Shown: positions 11,694-20,750, numbered from the stretch's first letter. The stretch is 64,000 bases of DNA from Streptomyces sp. NBC_00513 (GCF_041431415.1 NZ_CP107845.1:3410001-3474000), one strand, 5' to 3'. The notes: generated by a model from the letters alone, not told the origin. Made by a program: numbers and translations.

Positions 11694-12038
11694 AGGTGCG
11701 GCTCCTTGCAGTGTTCGAGCGCTACTGGGCGGTGGGCTCCCGGCCGTGCGCCGCGGCGCCTCCCCGGATCTCGTCCGGGGGTGTCCCCGCTGGTGCGCAG
11801 CTCGGGCTGCCCGTGCGGACCGCGCTGTCCGACGTGACCAGGATAGGTGTCCCGTGCCGGTGCCCCGGCAGAGCCGTGCGTACCGGTCGGTAGCGGCGGT
11901 TTGTCCGACTCGACCGTCGACCCGTGGTCCTCTTGCCCCGCACGGGACCTTTGCCATACTTACGATGCCGTAACTTACGGGTCCGTAGGGTGCCGCGTAA
12001 GGGCACCTGCCGTCTCCCTCACCCCCCAGGGGATCACT
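11694..12038. other. Intergenic region between divergent ppc and desaturase genes
   Basis: 345 bp with no convincing gene. The ppc ribosome binding site is at the left edge. The right part holds the desaturase promoter and two palindromes, listed separately. The rest shows nothing recognisable. Confidence 0.6.
11933..11987 (+). promoter_or_regulatory. Desaturase promoter with two TetR-type operator candidates
   Basis: TTGCCC at 11933-11938, a 16-bp spacer and CATACT at 11955-11960 resemble a sigma-70 promoter. Two inverted repeats overlap the expected transcription start: TTACGATGCCGTAA (11960-11973) and TACGGGTCCGTA (11976-11987). Both share the half-site TTACG/CGTAA, as expected for a dimeric TetR repressor, and a tetR gene follows the desaturase. 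Confidence 0.55.
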
Positions 12039-13019
12039 GTGACCATCAGTCCCGATCTGATCGAGGACGCGTCCGCGCCCTCAGATACGCCCGAACCGTC
12101 GGCGACGCTCGGCGGCGAGAACAAGCGGTCCGTCGAGCAGATCGCCCTGCTGCTGTTCATCACCGTCCCCTTCGTGGCCCTGCTGGCGGCGATTCCGCTG
12201 GCCTGGGGCTGGGGGGTGAGCCTGCTGGACGTCGGCCTGATGGTGTTCATGTACTTCCTGGCCTGCCACGGCATCACCATCGGGTTCCACCGCTACTTCA
12301 CGCACGGTTCCTTCAAGGCGAAGCGGCCGCTGCGAATCGCGCTGGCGATCATGGGCTCGATGGCGGTGGAGGGTCCGCTGGTGCGCTGGGTGGCCGACCA
12401 CCGCAAGCACCACAAGTTCTCCGACCACGAGGGCGACCCGCATTCGCCGTGGCGGTTCGGGGAGACGCTGCCGGCGCTGATGAAGGGCCTGTGGTGGGCG
12501 CACATCGGCTGGCTCTTCGACGAGGAGCAGACCGACCAGCAGAAGTACGCGCCCGACCTGATCCAGGATCCGGCGATCCGGCGGATCTCGCGCGACTTCA
12601 TCTTCTGGACCATGTTCTCGCTGGCGCTGCCGCCGCTGGTCGGCGGTCTGGTGACGATGTCCTGGTGGGGCGCGTTCACGGCGTTCTTCTGGGGCTCGCT
12701 GGTGCGCGTGGCGCTGCTGCACCACGTGACGTGGTCGATCAACTCGATCTGCCACGCGGTGGGCAAGCGTCCGTTCAAGTCGCGGGACCGCAGTGGCAAC
12801 GTGTGGTGGCTGGCGGTGCTCTCGTGCGGCGAGTCCTGGCACAACCTGCACCACGCCGATCCGACCTCGGCCCGGCACGGTGTGCTGCGCGGCCAGGTGG
12901 ACTCCAGCGCCCGGCTGATCCGCTGGTTCGAGCAGTTGGGCTGGGCCTCTGACGTGCGGTGGCCGTCCGAGGCGCGCATCGACGCCCGGCGCAAGGAAAA
13001 GTCCTCGAACGCGGCATGA
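12039..13019 (+). CDS. Membrane fatty acid (acyl-CoA/acyl-lipid) desaturase
   Basis: 326 residues from GTG at 12039, with AGGGGA about 7 nt upstream. The three His boxes of membrane diiron desaturases are present: HRYFTH, HRKHH and HNLHH, spaced between hydrophobic segments. This matches delta-9-type acyl-CoA desaturases that introduce a cis double bond and adjust membrane fluidity. Its stop overlaps the start of the following TetR gene (ATGA), so the regulator is translationally coupled. Operator-like palindromes at its promoter suggest repression by that regulator. Confidence 0.92.
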   Translation: MTISPDLIEDASAPSDTPEPSATLGGENKRSVEQIALLLFITVPFVALLAAIPLAWGWGVSLLDVGLMVFMYFLACHGITIGFHRYFTHGSFKAKRPLRIALAIMGSMAVEGPLVRWVADHRKHHKFSDHEGDPHSPWRFGETLPALMKGLWWAHIGWLFDEEQTDQQKYAPDLIQDPAIRRISRDFIFWTMFSLALPPLVGGLVTMSWWGAFTAFFWGSLVRVALLHHVTWSINSICHAVGKRPFKSRDRSGNVWWLAVLSCGESWHNLHHADPTSARHGVLRGQVDSSARLIRWFEQLGWASDVRWPSEARIDARRKEKSSNAA

Positions 13020-13690
13020 TGGGGGACGTGGCGATCGACGGCAGCAGTTCCAGCAGCGACAAGCCCCGGCGCGGCCGCCGGGTCCGGATGACGGGCGCCG
13101 AACGGCGTCAGCAACTGCTGGACATCGGCCGCACCCTGTTCGCCGAGAAGGGCTTCGAGGGCACGTCGGTGGAGGAGATCGCGGCGAAGGCCGGGGTGTC
13201 CAAGCCGGTGGTGTACGAGCACTTCGGCGGCAAGGAGGGCCTGTACGCGGTCGTCGTGGACCGGGAGATGCGCCAGTTGCTGGACGGGGTGACGGGCGCG
13301 TTGACCGCCGGGCATCCGCGGGAGCTGCTGGAGCAGGCGGCGTTCGCGCTGCTGGACTACATCGAGAACTACACGGACGGTTTCCGGATCCTGGTCCGGG
13401 ACTCGCCGGTGGCGCAGTCGACGGGCACGTTCGCGTCGCTGATCAGCGACATCGCCACGCAGGTGGAGGACATCCTCGGGTTGGAGTTCAAGGCCCGGGG
13501 CTTCGATCCGAAGCTGGCGCCGCTGTACGCGCAGGCCCTGGTGGGCATGGTGGCGCTGACCGGGCAGTGGTGGTTGGAGACGCGTCAGCCGAAGAAGGCC
13601 GAGGTCGCGGCGCACCTGGTGAACCTGTCCTGGCACGGACTGGAGAACCTGGAGGCGAAGCCCCGACTGGTGGGCCATCGCAAGAGCTGA
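13016..13690 (+). CDS. TetR-family regulator coupled to the desaturase gene
   Basis: 224 residues from ATG at 13016, which overlaps the desaturase stop; ATG 13019 or GTG 13028 (after GGGGGA) are alternatives. The DNA-binding domain is at about residues 25-75 (RRQQLLDIGRTLFAEKGFEGTS, then the helix-turn-helix IAAKAGVSKPVVYEHFGGKEGLY). The C-terminal ligand domain includes FRILVRDSP. Translational coupling and the palindromes at 11960-11987 suggest it senses acyl-CoA or fatty acid and controls the desaturase. That role is inference from context. Confidence 0.88.
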   Translation: MMGDVAIDGSSSSSDKPRRGRRVRMTGAERRQQLLDIGRTLFAEKGFEGTSVEEIAAKAGVSKPVVYEHFGGKEGLYAVVVDREMRQLLDGVTGALTAGHPRELLEQAAFALLDYIENYTDGFRILVRDSPVAQSTGTFASLISDIATQVEDILGLEFKARGFDPKLAPLYAQALVGMVALTGQWWLETRQPKKAEVAAHLVNLSWHGLENLEAKPRLVGHRKS

Positions 13691-13693
13691 TCG

Positions 13694-13740
13694 CACCCGC
13701 CGCGCGGCGGGTGGTGCCCGGGCCTCGGGGCCCGGGCACC
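13694..13740 (+). terminator. Double hairpin terminator after tetR
   Basis: Two adjacent hairpins: an 8-bp stem (13694-13701 with 13706-13713, loop GCGC), and a 12-bp stem with a TCGG tetraloop (13713-13740). Confidence 0.7.
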
Positions 13741-13921
13741 GTGCGTTCTGAACGTGATCAAAACAGGGCCGCAAATGGCTACTGCCGTGCGCTTCCCGGC
13801 TGTACTGTTCGGTTACTTCCCGGGGGGGAATGAGACCTCACGTGCGATGCGGCGCGCTTCAGCGCGCCTCCGCGCGGGTACATTCGACCCGGTTTCGCCT
13901 GCTTTTTTACAGGGAGACCTC

Positions 13922-15685
13922 TTGTCTTTCATGCGCTTCTCGCGCTCCGGTCGCCTCGCGGCCTGCACCGCCACCGCCCTCGCCACGGGCATGCTGATGG
14001 CCTCCGCGGCCTCGGCGACCGGGCTGCCGAAGCCCGTCACCCCGACCCCGAAGGTCACCGCCGACGAGCGCGTCCCCGGACACCTGCCGACGGGCAAGGC
14101 GAAGTCCGCCACGCAGCAGAAGCAGCGCCTCGCCGCCGGCGCGAACGCCGCCGCCGGCTCCGCGTGGAACCTGTTCGACGTGGACGGCGACGGCGCCGAC
14201 GACCTCCTCTACCGCGGACTGAGCGGCGCGTCCTACCTCAAGGCCTCGGCGTCCAAAGAGGCGGACACCGCGTTCGACGTCTCGAAGACGGACTCCGCCG
14301 AGGACTTCAAGGACGTCATCCCGGTCGGCGACCTCGACCACAACGGCCGGCCCGAGCTGCTGCGCCTGACGGTCACCGGCCGTCTCTCCCTCACCGAGGC
14401 GTACTCCACCACGGGCACCGGCGGTGCCATGTGGAGCGGTGGCGGCTGGAACATCTACAACAAGGTGTTCGGCGCCGGCGACCTGACGGGAGACGGCAAC
14501 GCCGACCTGCTGGCCCGCACCAAGGACGGCCAGCTGTACCTCTACCCGGGCACGGGCAAGGCCGGCTACGACACCCCCTTCGGCAACCGGGTCCTGCTCG
14601 GCGCCGGCTGGGGCGCCTTCTCCCAGCTCATCGGCGGTGCGGACTACAACGGCGACGGCAAGACCGACGTCGTGGCCACCACGGCGGCCGGCGTCATGTA
14701 CTTCTACAAGGGCACCGGCTCCGCCGCGGCGCCCTTCGGCGACAGCGTGCAGACCGGGACCGGTTGGAACGGTTTCAACCAGATCGTCCCGATCAACGAC
14801 ACCAACGGCCGCGCCCTGGTGCTGGCCCGCGCGGTGAACGGCCAGACCTACCTGTACACCGCCGACGCGAACGGTGCGCTCGGCAACCGCCGCGAGTTCG
14901 GCCCGGGCTGGCAGAGCATCGACCTGATCGCCGGCCAGGGCGGCATCCCCGCGCACGGCAAGTCCGTGCTGTGGGGCCGCACCGCCGGTGGCACGCTGTT
15001 CGGCTACGGCGCCCGCGGCGACGGTACGTTCGGGGATCGCAAGCAGATCTCCGACGACAACGGCTGGGCGGTGGCCGACTACGGCATCACCCTGGCCTCC
15101 TCGCTGACCACCGCGTCCGCCGCGGACATGCTGTGGCGCGACGGCGGCGACATGTACGACGGCGGCACCTTCCTCGGCGGCGGCTGGGACATCTACAACG
15201 CTTTCGCGGGCGTCGGTGACCTCACCGGCGACGGTTACGGCGACCTCCTCGCGCGGGACAAGTCCAACGTCCTGTGGCTCTACCCGGGCAAGGGCGGCAA
15301 CGGCCAGGGCTTCGCGAACCGCGTGAAGCTCGGCGCCGGCTGGGGCATCTACAACAAGCTGATCGGCGCCGGCGACGTGACCGGCGACGGGCGCGCGGAC
15401 CTGCTGGCCCGCGGCACCGACGGCGCCCTGTGGGCCTACCCGGGCACCGGCAACACCGCCGCCCCCTTCGGCGACCGCGTCAAGATCGGCGACAGCGGCT
15501 GGAACGGTCTCGGCAAGCTCACCGCGGTCGGCGACGTCAACGGTGACGGCCGCACGGACCTGGTGGGCGTGGACTCCGCCGGTGTCGCCTACCTCTACTC
15601 GGCGAGCGGTGAGAAGGGTCTGAACACCTTCAAGGGCCGCACCAGCCTCGGTGGCGGCTGGAACACGTACGCGGAAATCCTCTGA
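13922..15685 (+). CDS. Secreted FG-GAP/VCBS-like repeat protein
   Basis: 587 residues if it starts at TTG 13922, which follows GGGAGA; ATG 13931 is an alternative. The N-terminus MRFSRSGRLAACTATALATG ending in ASAASA is a Sec signal peptide. After a Pro/Lys-rich segment the mature chain is built of FG-GAP-type repeats. Each has a calcium-loop motif such as DVDGDGADD, DLTGDGNAD or DVNGDGRTD, followed by an aromatic LYPGTG strand. This predicts an extracellular beta-propeller. A repeated unit of the form GGGWNIYNKVFGAGDLTGDG recurs several times. Its substrate or partner is unknown. Confidence 0.85.
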   Translation: MSFMRFSRSGRLAACTATALATGMLMASAASATGLPKPVTPTPKVTADERVPGHLPTGKAKSATQQKQRLAAGANAAAGSAWNLFDVDGDGADDLLYRGLSGASYLKASASKEADTAFDVSKTDSAEDFKDVIPVGDLDHNGRPELLRLTVTGRLSLTEAYSTTGTGGAMWSGGGWNIYNKVFGAGDLTGDGNADLLARTKDGQLYLYPGTGKAGYDTPFGNRVLLGAGWGAFSQLIGGADYNGDGKTDVVATTAAGVMYFYKGTGSAAAPFGDSVQTGTGWNGFNQIVPINDTNGRALVLARAVNGQTYLYTADANGALGNRREFGPGWQSIDLIAGQGGIPAHGKSVLWGRTAGGTLFGYGARGDGTFGDRKQISDDNGWAVADYGITLASSLTTASAADMLWRDGGDMYDGGTFLGGGWDIYNAFAGVGDLTGDGYGDLLARDKSNVLWLYPGKGGNGQGFANRVKLGAGWGIYNKLIGAGDVTGDGRADLLARGTDGALWAYPGTGNTAAPFGDRVKIGDSGWNGLGKLTAVGDVNGDGRTDLVGVDSAGVAYLYSASGEKGLNTFKGRTSLGGGWNTYAEIL

Positions 15686-15690
15686 TCTCC

Positions 15691-15761
15691 GCGCCGACCC
15701 GACACGACGGCGCCCCGCCACCGGTCTCCGGTGGCGGGGCGCCGTCGTGTCGGGTCGGCGC
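15691..15761. terminator. Very long perfect palindrome between convergent genes
   Basis: Arms 15691-15724 and 15728-15761 are perfectly complementary over 34 bp with a 3-nt loop (TCT). It lies between the convergent FG-GAP and VOC genes and should terminate both. The length is unusual even for Streptomyces. Confidence 0.8.
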
Positions 15762-15765
15762 GCGG

Positions 15766-16155
15766 TCAGCCCGCGGCCTCCAGGCAGGGTTCCGGGTGGT
15801 GCGGTTCCAGGAATTCGAGCCGATTGCCGACGGGGTCGGTCGAGAAGAAGCGGCGGTACCCGGGCAGGTCGTCGTCCCAGACGACCTCGGCCCCGTGCTC
15901 GCGCAGGCGGCGCGCGTACGCCTCGATGTCGGTGACCCGCAGTCCCGGGTGGGCCTTGCGCGCGGGCCGGAAGTCCTCCTCGACACCCAGGTGCAGTTGT
16001 ACGGCGCCGGCGGCGAACCAGCAGCCGCCCCGGCCGGCGAGGACGGGCGGTTTGGGCAGCTCGGACATGCCGAGGGCGTCGGAGTAGTACGCCCGGAGCA
16101 GGTCTTCGGCGCCGGGTGGTACGGCGAGTTGGACGTGGTCGACGGCGGTGAGCAC
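15766..16155 (-). CDS. VOC (glyoxalase/bleomycin resistance-like) family protein
   Basis: 129 residues from GTG at 16153-16155, with AAGGAGG inside the end of the upstream tam gene. It has two beta-alpha-beta-beta-beta halves: VDHVQLAVPPGAEDLLRAYYSDALGM, then LHLGVEEDF, and DPVGNRLEFLEP near the end. The probable metal ligands are the His of VDHV, the His of LHLG and the Glu of LEFLE. The substrate is unknown. The 2-nt gap after tam indicates an operon, but no link to trans-aconitate chemistry is known to me. Confidence 0.85.
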   Translation of the reverse strand: MLTAVDHVQLAVPPGAEDLLRAYYSDALGMSELPKPPVLAGRGGCWFAAGAVQLHLGVEEDFRPARKAHPGLRVTDIEAYARRLREHGAEVVWDDDLPGYRRFFSTDPVGNRLEFLEPHHPEPCLEAAG

Positions 16156-16157
16156 GG

Positions 16158-17015
16158 TCAGGCCTCCTTGCGGGCGACGGCGAAGATGCGGCGGAACGGG
16201 AAGACGGTGCCGCGCGGGCCGGGCGGGTAGGCCTCGCGCAGCGCCTCGCGGTATTCGTCGAGGAACAGGTCCACGGCGGCCCGGTCGTCGCCGAGCCGGG
16301 TGAGCACCGGGCGCAGGGCGGTGCCCTTGACCCAGTCGAGCACCGGATCGGTCCCGGTCAGCAGCTGATGGTAGGTGGTCTCCCAGACGTCGACGGTGCA
16401 GCCGAGTTCGATCAATCGGGCGAGATATTCGGCGGGGTCCAGCACATGGACGTAGCGCGCGCCGTGGCCGGCGAGGCGGTCGCGCCAGCGCGGGGTGTCG
16501 CAGAGTTCGGCGAGGAGGCGGTGGCTGGGGGCCGTGAAGTTGCCGGGGACCTGGAAGGCGAGGGTGCCACCGGGCCGCAGTCCGTTGATCCAGGGACCGA
16601 AGGAGCCCGGGTGGCCGGGCACCCACTGGAGGGCGGCGTTGGAGACGATCAGGTCGTACGTCTCCTCGGGGAGCCAGTGCGCGAGGTCGCCGTGGCGGAA
16701 GTCGAGCCGGCCGCCGCCGATGGTGGGACCGGCGTACTCCTCGCCGGCGCGGCGGAGCATCTCCGGGGAGAGGTCGAAGCCGGTGATGTGGGCTTCGGGC
16801 CAGCGTTCGGCGAGCAGTGCGGTGACGTTGCCGGGGCCGCAGCCCAGGTCGGCGATCCGGGCCGGGCGGGCGGGGAGCTCGGGTATGCGGTTCAGCAGGT
16901 CCAGGAAGGGTTGGGCGCGGTGCCCGGCGTGGCGCAGGTACTGCCGGGGGTCCCAGGTCGGTGCGGAGGAGGGGGCGGGGGCGGGGGTCCGGGCCGGCGC
17001 GGTGTCGGAATGCAT
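16158..17015 (-). CDS. tam: Trans-aconitate 2-methyltransferase
   Basis: 285 residues from ATG at 17013-17015, with AAGGAGG 8 nt upstream; an upstream in-frame ATG would span the operator and is rejected. SAM motif I is IADLGCGPGNVT near residue 52. The conserved Tam segments include DLIVSNAALQWVPGH and the C-terminal FPFRRIFAVARK. It methylates trans-aconitate, a toxic by-product of the aconitase reaction. It is divergent from a MarR gene, the arrangement described for TamR/tam in Streptomyces coelicolor. The palindrome at 17095-17108 lies between them. Confidence 0.9.
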   Translation of the reverse strand: MHSDTAPARTPAPAPSSAPTWDPRQYLRHAGHRAQPFLDLLNRIPELPARPARIADLGCGPGNVTALLAERWPEAHITGFDLSPEMLRRAGEEYAGPTIGGGRLDFRHGDLAHWLPEETYDLIVSNAALQWVPGHPGSFGPWINGLRPGGTLAFQVPGNFTAPSHRLLAELCDTPRWRDRLAGHGARYVHVLDPAEYLARLIELGCTVDVWETTYHQLLTGTDPVLDWVKGTALRPVLTRLGDDRAAVDLFLDEYREALREAYPPGPRGTVFPFRRIFAVARKEA

Positions 17016-17094
17016 GTGCGAGCCTCCTTGCTGGTGGGGCGATCGGAAGCGGAAGGGTTCCGGCCCCTCCCTTCCCATCGTCACCCCATTTATA

Positions 17095-17108
17095 TCTTGA
17101 CGTCAAGA
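17095..17108. promoter_or_regulatory. TamR operator candidate
   Basis: The perfect 14-bp palindrome TCTTGACGTCAAGA lies 80 bp upstream of tam and 81 bp upstream of tamR. It is a suitable dimer site for a MarR-family repressor controlling both divergent genes. A second, weaker inverted repeat, TTGAGATTCTCGAA, lies about 25 bp further right. Confidence 0.65.
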
Positions 17109-17188
17109 GACATGGTCGCAAGATATCCAGGCTTGAGATTCTCGAACTGAAGAGACTTCACGTCGACAGACCCCTTACACTGATCGAC

Positions 17189-17686
17189 ATGGAGGACGAG
17201 GTCGATCGACTGGTCGCGGCATGGCGGCGAGAGCGCCCTGACCTCGACGTGGAACCGCTTGAGGTCCTGAGTCGCGTGAGCAGGCTCGCGCGTCACCTCG
17301 ATCGCGCCCGCAGGCTCGCCTTCTCCGAGCACGGCCTGGAGCCGTGGGAGTTCGACGTACTGACCTCGTTGCGGCGCGCCGGCGCGCCCTACCAGCTCTC
17401 CCCCGGCCAGCTCCTGACGCAGACCCTCGTCACCTCGGGCACCATGACCAACCGCATCGACCGGCTCGCCAAGAAGGGCCTCGTCGAGCGACTGCCCGAC
17501 CCCAACGACCGGCGCGGCGTCCTGGTCCGGCTCACCGCCGAGGGACGTGACCGCGCGGACCAGTCGCTCGCCGGACTGCTGGCCCAGGAGCGGGCGATCC
17601 TCGCCCAGCTCTCCCAGGGCCAGCGCGGTGACCTCGCCGGACTGCTACGCCGGCTGACCGCTCCGTTCGACAACATCCCCGGCTAG
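17189..17686 (+). CDS. tamR: MarR-family regulator TamR
   Basis: 165 residues from ATG at 17189. TACACT lies 7 nt before the ATG with no Shine-Dalgarno sequence, so a leaderless message is likely; longer in-frame starts overlap tam and are rejected. The winged helix includes LTQTLVTSGTMTNRIDRLAKKGLVERLPDPNDRRGVLVRLT, the MarR signature with its DxR wing. By synteny it is the TamR regulator, which responds to citrate, aconitate and isocitrate and de-represses tam under oxidative stress. Its last 42 bp overlap the end of the convergent response regulator gene. Confidence 0.88.
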   Translation: MEDEVDRLVAAWRRERPDLDVEPLEVLSRVSRLARHLDRARRLAFSEHGLEPWEFDVLTSLRRAGAPYQLSPGQLLTQTLVTSGTMTNRIDRLAKKGLVERLPDPNDRRGVLVRLTAEGRDRADQSLAGLLAQERAILAQLSQGQRGDLAGLLRRLTAPFDNIPG

Positions 17687-18418
17687 TTCGGCCGGTCGCA
17701 CGCCGGCCCGCCGGGCCAGGGCCACCGCCGCCAGCGTGGAGTGCACCCCCAGCTTGCCCAGCACGTTCTGCATGTGGGTGCGGACGGTGTGCGGGGACAG
17801 GAACAGCCGCGCGGCCACGTCCTTGCGGCCCAGCCCCGCGACCATGCAGCGCAGCACCTCGTGCTCGCGCGGTGTGAGGGACTCCACCAGGCGTTCGCTG
17901 TCGGTGCGGTGCTTGCGCGCCGCCGTCAGCTCACGGAGCACTCCGGTGAGCAGCGCCGGCGGCAGGTGCGTCTCCTCGCGGAGCACCCCTCGGATCACGG
18001 CCAGCAGCCGCGACAGCGAACAGTCCTTCGCCACCCAGCCGGAGGCCCCGGCCTGGAGCGCCAGCGCGGCCCGGCGGGGGTCGTCGCGTTCGGCGAGGAC
18101 CACCGTGCGCACCCCCGGATGGGCCACCCGGACGTTCGCGACCAGCGCGATGCCGTCCGCGCCGGGCCCGGGCGCGGGCGGACCGGAGCCCGGTACGCGC
18201 TGCGTGGGCACGGCTCCGACGGCGGCGCCGAGGTCGGCGTCCACCAGCAGGACGTCGAAGCGACGGCCCTCGGCCGCCGCGCGTTCGAGGCAGCGCGAGG
18301 CGGCCGGACCGCTGCCCGCCGCGGACACGTCCACGTCGGGCTCGGCCGCGAGCGCGGCTGCGAGAGATTCGGCGAAGATGCGGTGATCGTCGACCACGAG
18401 AACCCGGATACGAACCAC
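17645..18418 (-). CDS. LuxR/NarL-type response regulator
   Basis: 257 residues from GTG at 18416-18418. The receiver domain starts VRIRVLVVDDHR and has the phosphoacceptor Asp at about residue 60 (LLVDADLG). It then carries an unusual Pro/Gly-rich insertion of about 25 residues before the next strand. The C-terminal LuxR helix-turn-helix is LTPREHEVLRCMVAGLGRKDVAARLFLSPHTVRTHMQNVLGKLGV. No kinase is adjacent. The 3' end overlaps tamR by 42 bp on the opposite strand. Confidence 0.88.
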   Translation of the reverse strand: MVRIRVLVVDDHRIFAESLAAALAAEPDVDVSAAGSGPAASRCLERAAAEGRRFDVLLVDADLGAAVGAVPTQRVPGSGPPAPGPGADGIALVANVRVAHPGVRTVVLAERDDPRRAALALQAGASGWVAKDCSLSRLLAVIRGVLREETHLPPALLTGVLRELTAARKHRTDSERLVESLTPREHEVLRCMVAGLGRKDVAARLFLSPHTVRTHMQNVLGKLGVHSTLAAVALARRAGVRPAELAGDVVERSGQPA

Positions 18419-18918
18419 AAAACCCCCAAGGGTCGGGGAACGGACGACGGCGGGTACGGCGCCCGGACCGGGTGATCCGCAGTCGCCGCGGCCGCCGCCG
18501 AGACATCTCTGCACTACCCAGACCGGACGTCGTACCCGACTTGTCTCGACCCCTGAATCAACACCGGCCCCCACCGGCGTCACGCTCAGCGTAGGGCCGG
18601 CACGGTCTCGCGGTTGGCCGAATAGCAGAAGTTTTTCGAGCGATTTTCCGGCGGGCTCGTCCAGAACAGCCCCTGCCGTGGCTTGTTTTCTACCATCGGG
18701 TCGGTTCGGAATCGGCTTTCCACGCGGGCTCGTGCCACGGGCAGTTGCACGGGGTGCGTTTCACCCGGCTCGCGCACGCCGGGCGCCCGCGCGGAGCGCC
18801 CGTACACGGCGCCCGCCCGCACACGCGCACGCCCCCCGCACCGTTGAGGCGCGAGGGGCGTGGACCACGCGGACGGGCGGAAGCGGCGCCGGTGCCGGTC
18901 GTCGGTGCCGGCCGCCGG
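18419..18918. other. 500-bp intergenic region between response regulator and galE
   Basis: No gene is supported. The segment holds the regulator's upstream region and, at 18605-18720, a locally AT-richer patch. A short leftward frame at 18586-18822 has no ribosome binding site or family resemblance. Confidence 0.5.
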
Positions 18919-19878
18919 TCAGGCGCTCCGCTCGCGGGCGAAGTTCCAGGCGTCCGTGACGATGTTGGTGAGGTCCGAACGGGTCGGGGTCCAGCCCAGC
19001 CGCTCGCGGGCCGTGCGCGCCGAGGCCACCAGGACCGCCGGGTCCCCCGGGCGGCGCGGGGCGACGACCGCGGGGATCTCGCGGCCGGTGACCCGGCGGA
19101 CGGTGTCGACGACCTCGCGGACGGAGAACCCCGTGCCGTTGCCGAGGTTGCAGATCAGGTGCTCGCCCTCGGTGGCGACGCGCAGCGCCGCGAGGTGGGC
19201 GTCCGCCAGGTCCGCGACGTGGATGTAGTCGCGCACACAGGTGCCGTCGGGGGTCGGGTAGTCCTCGCCGTACACCGCGATCGACTCGCGTTCGCCGAGG
19301 GCGACCTGGAGGACCAGCGGGATCAGGTGGGTCTCGGGGTCGTGGCGCTCGCCGAGCCCCCGGTAGGCGCCCGCCACGTTGAAGTAGCGCAGCGAGACCG
19401 CGGCGAGGCCGTGGGCGACGCACTCCCCCGCGATCATGTGGTCGACGGCCAGCTTCGAGGCGCCGTACGGATTGCTCGGGGCCGTCACCGAGGCCTCGGT
19501 CAGCGGGCCGTCGACCGGCTCGCCGTAGGTGGCGGCGGTGGAGGAGAAGACCAGCCTGCGCACGCCGGCGTCGCGCATCGCGGTCATCAGGGCGAGGGTG
19601 CCGCCCACGTTGTTGTCCCAGTACTTGCCGGGGTCGGCGACGGATTCCCCGACCTGTGAGGAGGCCGCGAAGTGCAGGACGGCGTCGAAGGACGGGTCCA
19701 GGTACTCGGCGGCGTCCTGGATCCGCCCGTTGATCAGGGTGGCGCCCGCCGGGACGCCCTCTCCGAAGCCGGTGGACAGGTTGTCGAGGATCGTGACCTC
19801 GTGGCCCGCCTCCAGCAGGTGGGCGGCCACGACGCTGCCCACGTATCCGGCTCCACCCGTGACCAGGTACTTGCTCAC
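18919..19878 (-). CDS. galE: UDP-glucose 4-epimerase
   Basis: 319 residues from GTG at 19876-19878. The Rossmann motif [12 protein letters not shown] is at the N-terminus. The catalytic pieces are [10 protein letters not shown] (Ser/Thr) and [11 protein letters not shown] (Tyr-x-x-x-Lys). The extended-SDR signature continues with RYFNVAGA and [17 protein letters not shown]. It interconverts UDP-glucose and UDP-galactose for the Leloir pathway and glycan synthesis. It stands alone, not next to galT or galK. Confidence 0.94.
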   Translation of the reverse strand: MSKYLVTGGAGYVGSVVAAHLLEAGHEVTILDNLSTGFGEGVPAGATLINGRIQDAAEYLDPSFDAVLHFAASSQVGESVADPGKYWDNNVGGTLALMTAMRDAGVRRLVFSSTAATYGEPVDGPLTEASVTAPSNPYGASKLAVDHMIAGECVAHGLAAVSLRYFNVAGAYRGLGERHDPETHLIPLVLQVALGERESIAVYGEDYPTPDGTCVRDYIHVADLADAHLAALRVATEGEHLICNLGNGTGFSVREVVDTVRRVTGREIPAVVAPRRPGDPAVLVASARTARERLGWTPTRSDLTNIVTDAWNFARERSA

Positions 19879-19973
19879 TCGTCTGCCGCCTCTCGCCGGG
19901 AACGCACGCGGGAACACGTGCTGTCCCCGGCTTACCCGATCCGCGCGCTCCGGGGAAATCCCCGGCCCGTCCC

Positions 19974-20675
19974 TCAACCGCGTTCGGAGGGCGGGTGGAT
20001 GGATCGCGCCGGTGGGATCGCCCGGTCCAACAGGCCGGTACGGGCGGCCAGCGCGGCGGCCTCCAACCGGGAGCCCACGCCCAGTTTCATCAGCACCCGC
20101 TGCACGTGCGTGCGGGCGGTGCTCGGCGCGATGGCCATGCCCGCCGCGATGAGCCGGGTGTCTTCGCCCTCCGCGACCCGGACGAGCACCTCGATCTCGC
20201 GGGGGGTGAGCAGGCGCAGCAACCGGCTTCCCTCGTCGTCGGGTTGGGCGGCGGGATTGAGCAACTCCCCGAACGCGCCCTGGAGCAGCTGCGGGGAGAT
20301 CGCGACCTCCCCCGCCCGCGCCTTGGCGAGGGCCCGTTCCACGCCCTCGATGCGCTCGTCGTGGCGTACGTACCCACAGGCGCCGGCGGCGAAGGCGGCG
20401 GCGATCCCCCGCGGGCTCGGCACCGGTCCGAGGACCACCACCGCGATCTGGGGGCGCTCCCGCTTGATGCGGACGACGGGCTCGAAGACCCCGGGCTCGG
20501 CGGGGGTCGCGGTGCCGAAGAGACAGACCTCCGGGGACCGGTTGATGACCAGTTCGGCCGCGCCGACGGCCGGCGCGGCCGCGGCGAGCACCCGGTGGCC
20601 GCGCAGTTTCAGGGCCGAGGCGAGCGCCTCGGCCAGCAGGCGGTGCTCGTCGACCACCATGACCCGTACGCCCAT
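19974..20675 (-). CDS. LuxR-type regulator with a degenerate (pseudo-) receiver domain
   Basis: 233 residues from ATG at 20673-20675. The N-terminus has receiver topology ([23 protein letters not shown]). However, the position of the phosphoacceptor Asp (expected at about residue 54, before x-x-x-Pro) is Gly in CLFGTATP. The conserved Thr and Lys sites also read VVVLG and GYVRHD. The C-terminal LuxR helix-turn-helix is intact ([46 protein letters not shown]). It is probably phosphorylation-independent, controlled by ligand or expression level. The target genes are unknown. Confidence 0.87.
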   Translation of the reverse strand: MGVRVMVVDEHRLLAEALASALKLRGHRVLAAAAPAVGAAELVINRSPEVCLFGTATPAEPGVFEPVVRIKRERPQIAVVVLGPVPSPRGIAAAFAAGACGYVRHDERIEGVERALAKARAGEVAISPQLLQGAFGELLNPAAQPDDEGSRLLRLLTPREIEVLVRVAEGEDTRLIAAGMAIAPSTARTHVQRVLMKLGVGSRLEAAALAARTGLLDRAIPPARSIHPPSERG

Positions 20676-20750
20676 GAGGGCACCCTCCCCCGCTCCTTCT
20701 GCCCCGGCAAGCTACACGCTTGTTCGACGGGGCGTCCTCGTTACCGCGCA

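Noticed and set aside
18586..18822. 78-codon leftward frame upstream of galE
   Set aside because: No ribosome binding site and no recognisable family; the segment is more likely a promoter region.
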